A stretch of DNA of 64,000 bases from Gammaproteobacteria bacterium. GTDB taxonomy: Bacteria; Pseudomonadota; Gammaproteobacteria; GCA-001735895. The notes beneath the pieces were generated by a model. That model searched no databases, was not told where the DNA came from, and worked only from the letters and a program-made list of their open reading frames with translations. The position numbers and the translations under genes are program-made. Positions 43,675 to 53,472 of this stretch are shown one piece after another. Position 1 is the stretch's first letter; each line of letters starts with the position of its first letter. The stretch covers positions 1 to 64,000 of the forward strand of contig JAOTXY010000006.1 of NCBI GenBank assembly GCA_029862125.1. Direction: 5' to 3'.

Positions 43675-45285
43675 ATGCGAAACCATCAGCTCCCCGGCCG
43701 CTCGGTCGTTATGTCAACCGAGGCGATGGCCGCCACCAGCCAGCCGATGGCGACCGAAGCTGCGTTGCAGGTGATGCGTGACGGTGGCAATGCACTCGAT
43801 GCCGCGATTGCGGCGAGCGCGGTGCTGTCGGTGGTCGAATCCTACTCAACCGGCATCGGCGGAGATTGCTTCATCCTCTACCACGAGGCAGCAACGGATA
43901 AACTGCACGCGCTCAACGGCAGCGGACGGGCCCCGGCCGCCGCCACTGCAGCAGCGATTCGGGCCCGGGGATTCGATACCATGCCAAAACAGGGCATCCT
44001 CTCGGTCACCGTACCCGGTGCTATCGATGCCTGGCAGCAGGCAAATCAGAGGCTCGGCAAGCTCGATTTCGCATCCCTGCTGCAGCCCGCGATCCACTAT
44101 GCCGAACTGGGTTACGCGGTTACACCGGTCATCGCCCACAACTGGAAAGCCGACAAACACCCCAGCGGAAACAACCTGGCATTGCTCGCTGCGACGCCTG
44201 AGGCCAGCGCGGCTTACCTGGTTGACGGCAAGCCCCCCGCCGCCGGCACGATTCATCGGCAACCCGACCTTGCACGCAGCTTGCGCACCATCGCCAGCCA
44301 GGGTCGGGATGGTTTTTACCAGGGTGAAATTGCGGCCGAGATCGTGCGCTTCAGCGATACCCATGACGGCTTGTTCAGCCTTGAAGATTTCGCCAATCAC
44401 GAATCCGAATGGGTCGAGCCCATCAGCAGCAACTACCGTGGTTACGACGTGTTCGAAATTCCACCCAATGCCCAGGGCATCACTACCCTGATGGCGCTCA
44501 ATATCCTCGCGCAGACCGATGTCTCGAAACTGCCGCACCTGGGTGCGGACCATGTCCAGTTGTTGAGCGAGGCGTTTGCCCTGGCCATGGCCGAGCGCGA
44601 TCGTTTCATCGGGGATCCTGCATTTAACGAGCTGCCGGTTGCCCGGTTACTGTCGAATGAATTCGCCCAGGCTCAGTATGCACGTATCAATATGAGCAAG
44701 GCACTCTGCCACCCGGTCGAGTCTGCGCTACCGACTCACCGCGATACGGTTTACCTCAGCGTGGTCGACAAGGATCGCAACGCCTGTTCGTTCATCAACA
44801 GCGTGTTTTCTTCGTGGGGCAGCGGCCTCGTGGCTGGCTCAACCGGCATCAACCTGCAAAACCGGGGTTCCGCATTTAGTCTCGACGAAGGTCATTTCAA
44901 CCAGATCGAGCCGGGTAAGCGACCCCTGCATACCATCATTCCCGCCATGGTCTACCGCGAGGGGAAACCGGTGCTCTGCTTCGGCGTCATGGGAGGCCAG
45001 TACCAGGCGATGGGACAGGCCTATGTTTTATCCAACTGGATCGACTACGGCATGGATATCCAACAGGCACTGGACGCGGCGCGATTCTTCCTTTACGCAG
45101 GCGTGCTTGAAGTTGAAACAGGCGTACCCGAAAGCACTCGAGCCGGGTTATCGGCGCGTGGACATAACGTGGTTGCGGCCGAGTCACCCTGGGGTGGTGG
45201 GCAGGCCATCGTCATCGACTGGGAAAACGGCGTGTTACACGGTGGCTCCGAACCACGCAAGGATGGCCACGCCGCGGGCTTTTAA
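43675..45285 (+). CDS. ggt: Gamma-glutamyltransferase family protein
   Basis: MATEAALQVMRDGGNALDAAIAASAVLSVVESYSTGIGGDCF; THRDTVYLSVVDKDRNACSFINSVF catalytic Thr motif. Confidence 0.92.
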   Translation: MRNHQLPGRSVVMSTEAMAATSQPMATEAALQVMRDGGNALDAAIAASAVLSVVESYSTGIGGDCFILYHEAATDKLHALNGSGRAPAAATAAAIRARGFDTMPKQGILSVTVPGAIDAWQQANQRLGKLDFASLLQPAIHYAELGYAVTPVIAHNWKADKHPSGNNLALLAATPEASAAYLVDGKPPAAGTIHRQPDLARSLRTIASQGRDGFYQGEIAAEIVRFSDTHDGLFSLEDFANHESEWVEPISSNYRGYDVFEIPPNAQGITTLMALNILAQTDVSKLPHLGADHVQLLSEAFALAMAERDRFIGDPAFNELPVARLLSNEFAQAQYARINMSKALCHPVESALPTHRDTVYLSVVDKDRNACSFINSVFSSWGSGLVAGSTGINLQNRGSAFSLDEGHFNQIEPGKRPLHTIIPAMVYREGKPVLCFGVMGGQYQAMGQAYVLSNWIDYGMDIQQALDAARFFLYAGVLEVETGVPESTRAGLSARGHNVVAAESPWGGGQAIVIDWENGVLHGGSEPRKDGHAAGF

Positions 45286-45454
45286 GGGCTACCGGGACTT
45301 AGCTGACAACCCCCAGGTACCGCATGGTTCACCTGCGACAGGATACAAACCCGAAAATCATTCCTTTTAGAACTGGTTTCGATATTTGTGATGCAATTCC
45401 TAATCCTGGTTAATAAATACTTTAAGATGGTTTTTTTACCCGAAATTGATCCAG

Positions 45455-45685
45455 ATGTTTGATTTGTTTTCCAGGCAGCGTAGAGAGCAAAAACGTAACG
45501 ATGCTCACGAAAAAGAGTTAAAGAAATCTCTCGCAAGTAAAGTAGCGCACTATAAAAAACACGTTGAGCCAGCCGACGATGATTTCACCGAGGTCGCTGT
45601 AAACGGTAAAAAAGTTCGCGTCGCCAAAGAACAGATAACAATAAATGGTATTTGGTCGCAGCAAAATGCCGAGCCGTCAAAGTGA
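45455..45685 (+). CDS. Hypothetical small charged protein
   Basis: ATG ORF with biased, lysine-rich composition; no family recognised. Confidence 0.4.
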   Translation: MFDLFSRQRREQKRNDAHEKELKKSLASKVAHYKKHVEPADDDFTEVAVNGKKVRVAKEQITINGIWSQQNAEPSK

Positions 45686-45932
45686 TCTATTCAGTCATAG
45701 TCATCAAATTTCTCTAATTATTACCCGACCTTTCTACCTGCGATCCCGGGTTTTGCGCTTAATACCTCTATTGCCCCCATAACCGGCACTGCTTCCAGTT
45801 CTACGGTGTCAAAGAACGGAAATCTTAATTGTCCGAATCTGTTCAGAATGTGACGAGAATCCAGCAAAAACTTATAACTATCCTAGACTCTATAAAGATT
45901 CACCAGACTGATACCCAAAAACCAAAGTAAAT

Positions 45933-46181
45933 ATGAGCATGGACAGAGCGGATTCTAGCGGTGAACCCGTAGATGGCACCGAAATCGACACTGATGAAGA
46001 CGAGATAACGCAGTCGATAACCAAGCTGCGCATCGAAGTAGATCGAATCGAATCGACTACCGGACCTTCAAAGCGCACCCACTGTATGCGCACTGAAATC
46101 GAAAGACTTGAGAGTCAGTTAGCTTATTCCGAGAATCAGGCTCAAGATGGCACGGGCCAGGTTTCTCAAGACACTCCCTGA
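45933..46181 (+). CDS. Hypothetical small acidic protein
   Basis: MSMDRADSSGEPVDGTEIDTDEDEITQSITKLRIEVDRIES; coiled-coil-like. Confidence 0.4.
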   Translation: MSMDRADSSGEPVDGTEIDTDEDEITQSITKLRIEVDRIESTTGPSKRTHCMRTEIERLESQLAYSENQAQDGTGQVSQDTP

Positions 46182-46307
46182 GAACAACCAGCGGCAATTG
46201 TTCGGCGCGACTCAAGCGCCTTGTTCTCCGCCTAACAGACACCTGATTTCATAACACCAGGGACCGGGGTCGGACAACAATCGAAACTCAATAACGCGGA
46301 ATGCAGG

Positions 46308-46706
46308 TTATCCGTTCGTGGACCAAAGCATGGAAGCGGCTTGGTCGATCTTGCGTCCAAATTCCAGTCGTCGCAGGCCCGCGGGAATATGAGTGAACAC
46401 CGGGAAAATTGCCCAGAAGAAAAGCAGCCCCATTAGAATGTAGCGGTAGCCATCCAGCAAACCTGGATCACTTTTGCCGAAGATTTCCCTGGTGTCATTG
46501 CGGTAGGCATAGCCATTGAATTTTCCAGAACGTCCTTCGTCTTCACCGGCAACGACGACATAATCGCCGTTTCTCAGCACCCAGGGTTGCCCGAGGTTAA
46601 GATCGATAATGTTGTTCGAGCCCTGAATTTCAAATTGGACATTACGGACGTCAATCGCCCTGTAGGCTCGAACTGTACCTTCGATTTTGCGCAACATACT
46701 AGTCAT
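46308..46706 (-). CDS. Hypothetical membrane-anchored protein
   Basis: Single TM (YILMGLLFFWAIFPVF), N-terminal soluble beta-rich domain. Confidence 0.5.
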   Translation of the reverse strand: MTSMLRKIEGTVRAYRAIDVRNVQFEIQGSNNIIDLNLGQPWVLRNGDYVVVAGEDEGRSGKFNGYAYRNDTREIFGKSDPGLLDGYRYILMGLLFFWAIFPVFTHIPAGLRRLEFGRKIDQAASMLWSTNG

Positions 46707-47173
46707 TCCAGATGAAAGTTTTCATGCCCTACTACGCCCATAAAAGAAACCAATCTATCCTTTTTTGCGGTGCAGCATTATCGACAATTAATAGCAGCTT
46801 TCAACAGGTTTTTTTGAATAATTCGATGGTTGATAATTTGTTCTCATTCGGTACAGGTTGTTACTACCAGTTCTCACTCCAGGGCAGACGCTAAAAAGCC
46901 CTGCCCATTATTCAGGGAACGGTCACTTGCAGACAGCGGTACCACGGATTTCATCAATCTTTGTCATTCGCACCAATTCATACGCTGATCACTTCATAAA
47001 TCCATTTGACACCTGATCGGGATCACAAAGTAATGCTTTATTGAGCGGCCGTATCGAATATCTGACCCTTTGGTACCGCCAAATAAAACTTTTTCAATAT
47101 TAGTTGCTATATGCAACTTAAAATCTAAGATTTGTGAACCTTACGAATAACAACTTAACTTGGGGATCAAATA

Positions 47174-47617
47174 ATGAATGCGATATCAAAAGGATTACTG
47201 GTCATATTCGCGCTAACAAGCTCAATTGCGAGCGCTGATTTTTTAGGTGAAGCCGATGATAGCTATCTCGGTGTTCAAATGACGATGCCACTCGATTCGA
47301 AACCCATGGGCATTTTTTCAGGCCGCAATCAATATAATTACCTGCTGATCGAGCAGAAAGATGGCATCAAGGAGGGCATAGCACTAACTCATGATAGCGG
47401 CGGAAATAAAACCCTGAACTACCTGAGGCCGTCTGCCACATTCGATATTATCGATAGCAGATTTCCGGAATATGCAGTACCCATTTTAAGACTCGATGGT
47501 GAAGTCAGTACCAGTAATAATCCGACAAATTATGCAGCGGCAGGATTAGTGGCACTGGTGGTCGTTGGCATAATCGCTAAACGCGATCTTGAAAAAGACT
47601 GGAAAGTGGCAGATTAA
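47174..47617 (+). CDS. Hypothetical secreted/membrane protein
   Basis: Signal peptide MNAISKGLLVIFALTSSIASA and C-terminal TM AAAGLVALVVVGIIA. Confidence 0.55.
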   Translation: MNAISKGLLVIFALTSSIASADFLGEADDSYLGVQMTMPLDSKPMGIFSGRNQYNYLLIEQKDGIKEGIALTHDSGGNKTLNYLRPSATFDIIDSRFPEYAVPILRLDGEVSTSNNPTNYAAAGLVALVVVGIIAKRDLEKDWKVAD

Positions 47618-47818
47618 GCCAGGATTTATCTCAAGCTTACTCTCCCGTGTCCTACAATCGCTTGTTAGCCATTGGATTATGCCAGGCGACTGAAGACCAA
47701 CATTAATAATTCAGCGAGTGGTTTACCTTGACCAAGACTACTTAAGGATGTTTTATTAACTATAAAATTCACCCTGATAAACAATATATAAGCCCTTGAA
47801 CTTTAAAAAGATATTGCA

Positions 47819-49663
47819 TTGATTTCAGCGATTGCCCCTGCTAGCGCGCTTTTAGTTACCTTAATCTGTGGAATTTTATTTCAAGGGGGGACACTATTCT
47901 GGTTTGGGCCAGCCGCTGCCAGCTCAATCTTACTATGTATTTTTTACCTGCATAAAAGCTTTAACAAACCAATTCGTTTACCTGAATCAACGCTTGTTAT
48001 ATTACTCATTTTCTTTACAGGTTGGTGCTTCCTCACTGTTTTCTGGAGCGAGATTCCTGCTACAAGCCTAATACAGGCCATTGCTATCGGCGCCGCCATC
48101 ACTGGTTTTTATTGTTATTTTGTTATTTCGAATACCGCTTTATCCTGGCAACATATATTTGAAACCGTTATCGCAACGGGCCTCATTCTTGTTGCTGTTA
48201 GTCTCGCCCAGTTACTCAGTGGTATAGGCAGGCCCAATTCGCTATTTATTAACCCTAATACCTTTTCGGCATATTTAAATCTTATCATCCTACCAACAGC
48301 TGGTTATTTTCTAATATCAACAAAACCAGCAAAAAGTAAATTCCTGGCAGTCTCAATTTTGTTGCTGGTTTACAGCCAGGCTGTGACTGGAAGTCGGGGC
48401 GCTTCTCTAGGGCAATACATAGGCTTAGCGATGATTTATTTCATTGGGCGCGGCGAGATAAATACAGTAAAGCTAAAGCAATTCCTGGCCACGTACTTAT
48501 CTGCTTTATTACTAGCTTACTTAACGACTAGTAGTTCGAGTAGTGCGAGTCGGCTTATTTCTCAGCAAACGTTAAGCGGCAGCAATGTTAGATGGGATAT
48601 CTGGCAAGGCTCTATCAATCTTCTGAGTGATATACCGTGGTATGGCAGTGGTGTTGGAACTTACTGGCTACTCTACCCACGCTACCGGCTCTTCAGCGAT
48701 CCAGCCGGGGGACAAAACCCGCATAATGATTACATTCAGTACCTGATAGAAGCGGGCATTCCTGGATTAGCGTTATTAGTCCTGTTGATGGGATTTATTG
48801 CCTATTCGTGGTGGAAATATATTTCTAATCGCAATAATGAATCTGTCAAAAGAATCGAAGCCACAGCCTTGATGGCGGGAATCACTGCGATTGGATTTCA
48901 CTCTTTATTTACCTTTAACCTCGGCCATTTTTCTATACTTTTTCTCATAGGACTGTTACTTGGTCGCTTTCTTTTTATCGTTGGGCAAACAAAATCGATA
49001 ATTTTTCTTAACCAGTTATCAATTAGAAAGTCGGTTTTTAGCCTGACCCTGGCCAGTGCCACAATCATCCTGCTAAGCTACTTCACGCTTACCAGCACAT
49101 CTGTTTTATTTCTCTCCAAGGCTAGAACCGCCTATTCAGAAGGCAACATGATTCAGGCTGATAAATTTAATGCTATCTCCTTAAGCCTTTACCCTTACAA
49201 CGACAGAGCGCATCTGCTGTATGCATTAATCTATAAAAGTATCATTAAAAACATCGCAGAATTGCCTGAAGAAAAGCGCCTTCAATTCTATAACCAGGCA
49301 ATAGAACATATTAAAGAAGCTCGAAAGTTAAACCCACTCAGGCCCAATAGTTATTTTATACAGGCTCAATTAATAGAAGAAACTTCAGACATAGCTGGAT
49401 CCAATTGGCGTATGGAAGCATTACATTGGTATCAACAAAGCCTGAAAGCGGATCCAAGGTTCATACTGGCAATTAAAGGGCTTGCAAATTTCTATCTCAC
49501 TCAAAATGACATAGAACGGGCCTCTAATACAGTTTATCTTGCCCTGCGATACCAGTACCCTGGTGACAAAGAGACATTAGAATTCTATCAATTTGCCGGA
49601 TTAGTTTTGCAACAATCTGGCAATAAAATACATATGAAATTACTGAAAGATAAATTGCAATAA
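47819..49663 (+). CDS. O-antigen ligase/polymerase (Wzy_C)-like protein with C-terminal helical repeats
   Basis: Multiple TM helices, WSEIPATS, SRGASLGQYIGLAM, GSGVGTYWLLYPRYR...NPHNDYIQYLIEAGIPGL motif; TPR-like C-terminus; TTG start uncertain. Confidence 0.85.
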   Translation: MISAIAPASALLVTLICGILFQGGTLFWFGPAAASSILLCIFYLHKSFNKPIRLPESTLVILLIFFTGWCFLTVFWSEIPATSLIQAIAIGAAITGFYCYFVISNTALSWQHIFETVIATGLILVAVSLAQLLSGIGRPNSLFINPNTFSAYLNLIILPTAGYFLISTKPAKSKFLAVSILLLVYSQAVTGSRGASLGQYIGLAMIYFIGRGEINTVKLKQFLATYLSALLLAYLTTSSSSSASRLISQQTLSGSNVRWDIWQGSINLLSDIPWYGSGVGTYWLLYPRYRLFSDPAGGQNPHNDYIQYLIEAGIPGLALLVLLMGFIAYSWWKYISNRNNESVKRIEATALMAGITAIGFHSLFTFNLGHFSILFLIGLLLGRFLFIVGQTKSIIFLNQLSIRKSVFSLTLASATIILLSYFTLTSTSVLFLSKARTAYSEGNMIQADKFNAISLSLYPYNDRAHLLYALIYKSIIKNIAELPEEKRLQFYNQAIEHIKEARKLNPLRPNSYFIQAQLIEETSDIAGSNWRMEALHWYQQSLKADPRFILAIKGLANFYLTQNDIERASNTVYLALRYQYPGDKETLEFYQFAGLVLQQSGNKIHMKLLKDKLQ

Positions 49664-49816
49664 TTACCCTAAAAAAGAAATAGCGCTATTAAATATACAC
49701 AAGCTGACTAGTGTCACCTGGCAAATTGAATCGATATTAATACGGATCTCGTAATCACAATACAACGGGATTATTGTTTAAGACGACCCAACCAGACCTC
49801 GACTCACCGAGTCCAA

Positions 49817-51985
49817 CTAGTTGCCGAGCGCCGCCTTGAGTTCGCGACGTCGGGCATGCAGCACCGGTTCGGTATAGCCGTTGGAGACCTCGCGACCCTT
49901 GAATACAAGCTCCAGCGCGGCCTGAAACGCGATACTCTTATTAAAATCAGGCGCCATGTTGCGATACAACGGATCGCTCGAATTTTGCCGATCAACGATT
50001 TCAGCCATTTTTTCAAATACGCTTCTGACCTGGTCCGCATCGGTGATGCCATGATGTAACCAGTTGGCAATATGCTGACTCGAAATACGCAGGGTTGCCC
50101 GGTCTTCCATCAGGTCTGTATCGCCAATATCGGGCACCTTGGAACAACCGACACCCTGGTCGATCCAGCGCACCACGTATCCCAAAATCCCCTGGGCATT
50201 GTTCTCCAGCTCCATCATGAGTTCACTCTGCTTGACCTTGCGCTCGCCCAACAGCGGAATGGTCAAAATGTCATCCAGACTGGCACGCGCACATTGCGCC
50301 AGGTGCAGCTGGCGAGCCGCTACGTTAACGTGATGGTAGTGCATCGCATGCAGGCAGGCGGCAAGCGGGGAAGGTACCCAGGCGGTATTGGCACCGGCAC
50401 GCGGGTGCGCAATTTTCTGCTGCATCATCGCACGCATATTTTCGGGCGCCGCCCACATGCCCTTGCCGATCTGCGCATGCCCCGGCAACCCGGCATCGAG
50501 CCCCACGTCAACGTTCCAGTCCTCGTAGGCCAGCAGCCAGGTGGACGTTTTGATTTCGTTCTTGGGGATCATTGCACCGGCTTCCATGCTGGTATGAATT
50601 TCATCACCGGTGCGATCGAGAAAACCGGTATTGATAAAAATCACGCGCTCACTTGCGGCACGAATGCATTCCTTGAGATTTACCGTGGTGCGACGCTCTT
50701 CATCCATGATGCCTATTTTTAAAGTCCGGGGATCTAGCCCCAGCGCTTGCTCCACCATTTCAAACAGCTTGATCGAAGCTTCGACTTCTTCGGGACCATG
50801 GAATTTGGGCTTTACGACATAAACACTGCCCTTGCGACTGTTTTTAAACTGCCCGTTACCGAGCAGATCATGTTTTGCAGCGAGCGTTGTGACCATTGCA
50901 TCGACAAAGGTTTCCGGAATTTCCTCGCCATTGCAGGTTACCGCATCGGTATACATGTGAGGGCCGACATGGCGCACCAGCATCAGGCTGCGGCCAGGCA
51001 AGGTAAAGGTAGAACCATCGGGGCCAACGTATTCGGGATCCGGATTGAGGCTGCGATCGATGACTTCCCTGGCGCGTTCGACTTTGGCGGTGAGATCACC
51101 TTTCATCAAGCCGAACCAGTTGCTGTAAACCCGGACCTTGTCCTCGGCGTCGACCGCCGACACCGAATCCTCACAATCCATGATCGTTGTAATCGCAGAT
51201 TCAAGGTTGATGTCATAGATGTTTGCGAGATCACCCTGCCCAATGAAATAGCCTTCGCCAATCAACAATTCGATATGCAGGTCATTGTGGCGTAATAGCA
51301 CTGCGCTCGGCTGCTCGGGATCGCCGCGGTAGCCGACGAAACATTCGCGCCAGCCTAACTCGGTTTCCTTGCCGTCACCCATGACCACGATCAATTTCCC
51401 CGACACGACCTTGTATCGCACCGCGTAAGCATGACTGCCGATCGCGAGCGGTACCGCCTGATCAAGAAAGTCGCGCGCGTAACGGATGACCTGCTGACCT
51501 CTAACCGGGTTGTACTTTGCTGTCTTCTTGCAACCCTCGACCTCGAGGATGATATCGGTGCCGTAAAGTGCGTCGTAGAGACTGTACCAACGAGCGTTGG
51601 CTGCATTTAACGCATAGCGCGCATTGTCGACCGGCACCACCAGCTGGGGCCCGGCAATCACCGCGATCTCGTCATCGACGTTGTCGGTTGTTACCTTGAA
51701 AGGATCTGGCTCGGGAACCAGGTAACCGATCTCCTGCAGGAAAGCCTGGTACTGATCACGCTGCACGGGTCCGGGATTCGCCTTGTGCCAGTCATCGATC
51801 TGCGTTTGCAACTGGTCTCGTTGCTGCAGTAGGTCCGAGTTCTGCGGACCCAGTTGGTCCACGATCTGGGCCAGGGATTGCCAGAATGACGGGATCTCAA
51901 CTCCCGTGCCTGCCGAGATTTCCTCGACCAGGTCGTACAATGCGCGGTCTACGCTGAGACCGCTGATATCTACGCGATCACTCAT
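49817..51985 (-). CDS. glcB: Malate synthase G
   Basis: [60 protein letters not shown]. Confidence 0.97.
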   Translation of the reverse strand: MSDRVDISGLSVDRALYDLVEEISAGTGVEIPSFWQSLAQIVDQLGPQNSDLLQQRDQLQTQIDDWHKANPGPVQRDQYQAFLQEIGYLVPEPDPFKVTTDNVDDEIAVIAGPQLVVPVDNARYALNAANARWYSLYDALYGTDIILEVEGCKKTAKYNPVRGQQVIRYARDFLDQAVPLAIGSHAYAVRYKVVSGKLIVVMGDGKETELGWRECFVGYRGDPEQPSAVLLRHNDLHIELLIGEGYFIGQGDLANIYDINLESAITTIMDCEDSVSAVDAEDKVRVYSNWFGLMKGDLTAKVERAREVIDRSLNPDPEYVGPDGSTFTLPGRSLMLVRHVGPHMYTDAVTCNGEEIPETFVDAMVTTLAAKHDLLGNGQFKNSRKGSVYVVKPKFHGPEEVEASIKLFEMVEQALGLDPRTLKIGIMDEERRTTVNLKECIRAASERVIFINTGFLDRTGDEIHTSMEAGAMIPKNEIKTSTWLLAYEDWNVDVGLDAGLPGHAQIGKGMWAAPENMRAMMQQKIAHPRAGANTAWVPSPLAACLHAMHYHHVNVAARQLHLAQCARASLDDILTIPLLGERKVKQSELMMELENNAQGILGYVVRWIDQGVGCSKVPDIGDTDLMEDRATLRISSQHIANWLHHGITDADQVRSVFEKMAEIVDRQNSSDPLYRNMAPDFNKSIAFQAALELVFKGREVSNGYTEPVLHARRRELKAALGN

Positions 51986-52206
51986 AAAAATGTCCCTAGA
52001 TCTTGTTACTAAAACCACCTAACGGCGCCGAATAGCCGAGTATATATAGCTTGTGCGACAAAACTAGGACCTGATCGGTAATATTGGAAATTTATATGCA
52101 CAACTTTAGACGGACCACTTTGCAAATAGCACCTCAAGCCTGAATTAGGATAAAATTCAATCTACTGCCTGCAGGCTCAAATCTCCAGAAAATTTAAGGA
52201 AACCCT

Positions 52207-53214
52207 ATGAAAGCAATTACGTTGCGCGATTTTGGCGGCCCCGAAATGATGCAATTAAGCGAGGTTGAAAAGCCCTCGCCCGATGACGGTCAGATACTGG
52301 TCAAGGTTATGAATTCGTCGGTGAATCGTCCCGATATCATCCAGCGCGAGGGCAACTACCCGCCCCCGCCCGGGGATTCTGAAATTCTTGGACTCGAGGT
52401 TGCCGGTGTCGTTGAATCAAGTGGCAATAAAACCAACCGTTTTAAACCCGGCGAGCGCGTGGTAGCGCTGGTTGGTGGCGGTGGCTATGCCGAGTTTGCG
52501 CTGGCACGTGAAGATCACGCGATGTCGATTCCGGAATCGGTCAGCTTCGAACAGGCCGCCTGTATCTGCGAAACCTATATCACTGCATATTTAAACTTGT
52601 TCATGCTCGGCGAGGTGCTGGGTAAACAGTCGGTTTTGATTCATGGCGGTGGCGGTGGCGTTGCGACGGCAGCGATTCAACTGTGCAAGGCGTTAACCCC
52701 TGAAACCGAGGTTATTGTCACGGCGTCGAGCGCAAAACTTGAACGGGTTGCGCAGCAAGGTGCCGACCATGTCATCGATTATCGTGAACAGGACTTTGCC
52801 GAGGAGATTAAAGGTATCACCGCGGGGCGCGGAGTCGATGTCATTCTCGATCACATCGGCGCAAAGTACCTGCAACCGAACATGAAATCCCTCGCGCTTG
52901 CCGGCACCTTGATGTTGATCGGCGTCATGGGGGGTATCAAGGCCGAGTTGAATCTCGCTACCATGATGGTCAAGCGACAGCGCATCATCGGTTCAGTGCT
53001 GCGCTCTCGGCCAGTCGCTGAAAAGGCTGCGATCATTAGTCAGTTCGAATCGAGCGTGATGCCACTTTTCGCAGCGGGTAAAATCGAACCCCTGGTCGAT
53101 GCCAGCTTTTCGCTCAAGGATGCCGCCGAAGCGCACAGGCTAATGGAACAGGGTGGCCATTTCGGCAAGATCATCCTGTCCAACCAGGCTAGTGGTCGAA
53201 CAACTAAGGATTGA
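52207..53214 (+). CDS. NAD(P)H quinone oxidoreductase (PIG3/Qor-like MDR)
   Basis: MKAITLRDFGGPEMMQLSEVEKPSPDDGQILVKV; GGGGGVATAAIQL; last codons (SGRTTKD*) fall inside the left TIR of the 53191 element. Confidence 0.92.
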   Translation: MKAITLRDFGGPEMMQLSEVEKPSPDDGQILVKVMNSSVNRPDIIQREGNYPPPPGDSEILGLEVAGVVESSGNKTNRFKPGERVVALVGGGGYAEFALAREDHAMSIPESVSFEQAACICETYITAYLNLFMLGEVLGKQSVLIHGGGGGVATAAIQLCKALTPETEVIVTASSAKLERVAQQGADHVIDYREQDFAEEIKGITAGRGVDVILDHIGAKYLQPNMKSLALAGTLMLIGVMGGIKAELNLATMMVKRQRIIGSVLRSRPVAEKAAIISQFESSVMPLFAAGKIEPLVDASFSLKDAAEAHRLMEQGGHFGKIILSNQASGRTTKD

Positions 53215-53471
53215 TGGTTACAGAGCGCCTCAATTGACCTGGAACAAGTGGTGCGGCATCCCGACGCAGTCCGCAGGGAATGGCTTGCCCTTTTCAAGGG
53301 CTGCAACGCGGTGCCAGGTCAACTGGGGTGCTCCCTCCGGGCGAGACGTGAAGCGGTCATTCGCTTTGTTGCGCCTTTTGGTAAGGGCTGGGCCATTGCC
53401 TGCAAGGCGCGTCGCGCGACTAACCGCTTCACGCCTCGCTGTATCCATCAATCCTTAGTTGTTCGACCACT
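53191..53471. mobile_element. MITE-like non-coding element, 33-bp terminal inverted repeats, two internal hairpins
   Basis: Left TIR agtggtcgaacaactaaggattgatggttacag (53191-53223) vs right ctgtatccatcaatccttagttgttcgaccact (53439-53471), 32/33 complementary; possible GCT direct repeat at both flanks; inner stems 53234-53242/53314-53322 and 53341-53357/53423-53439. Confidence 0.85.
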
Positions 53472-53472
53472 G

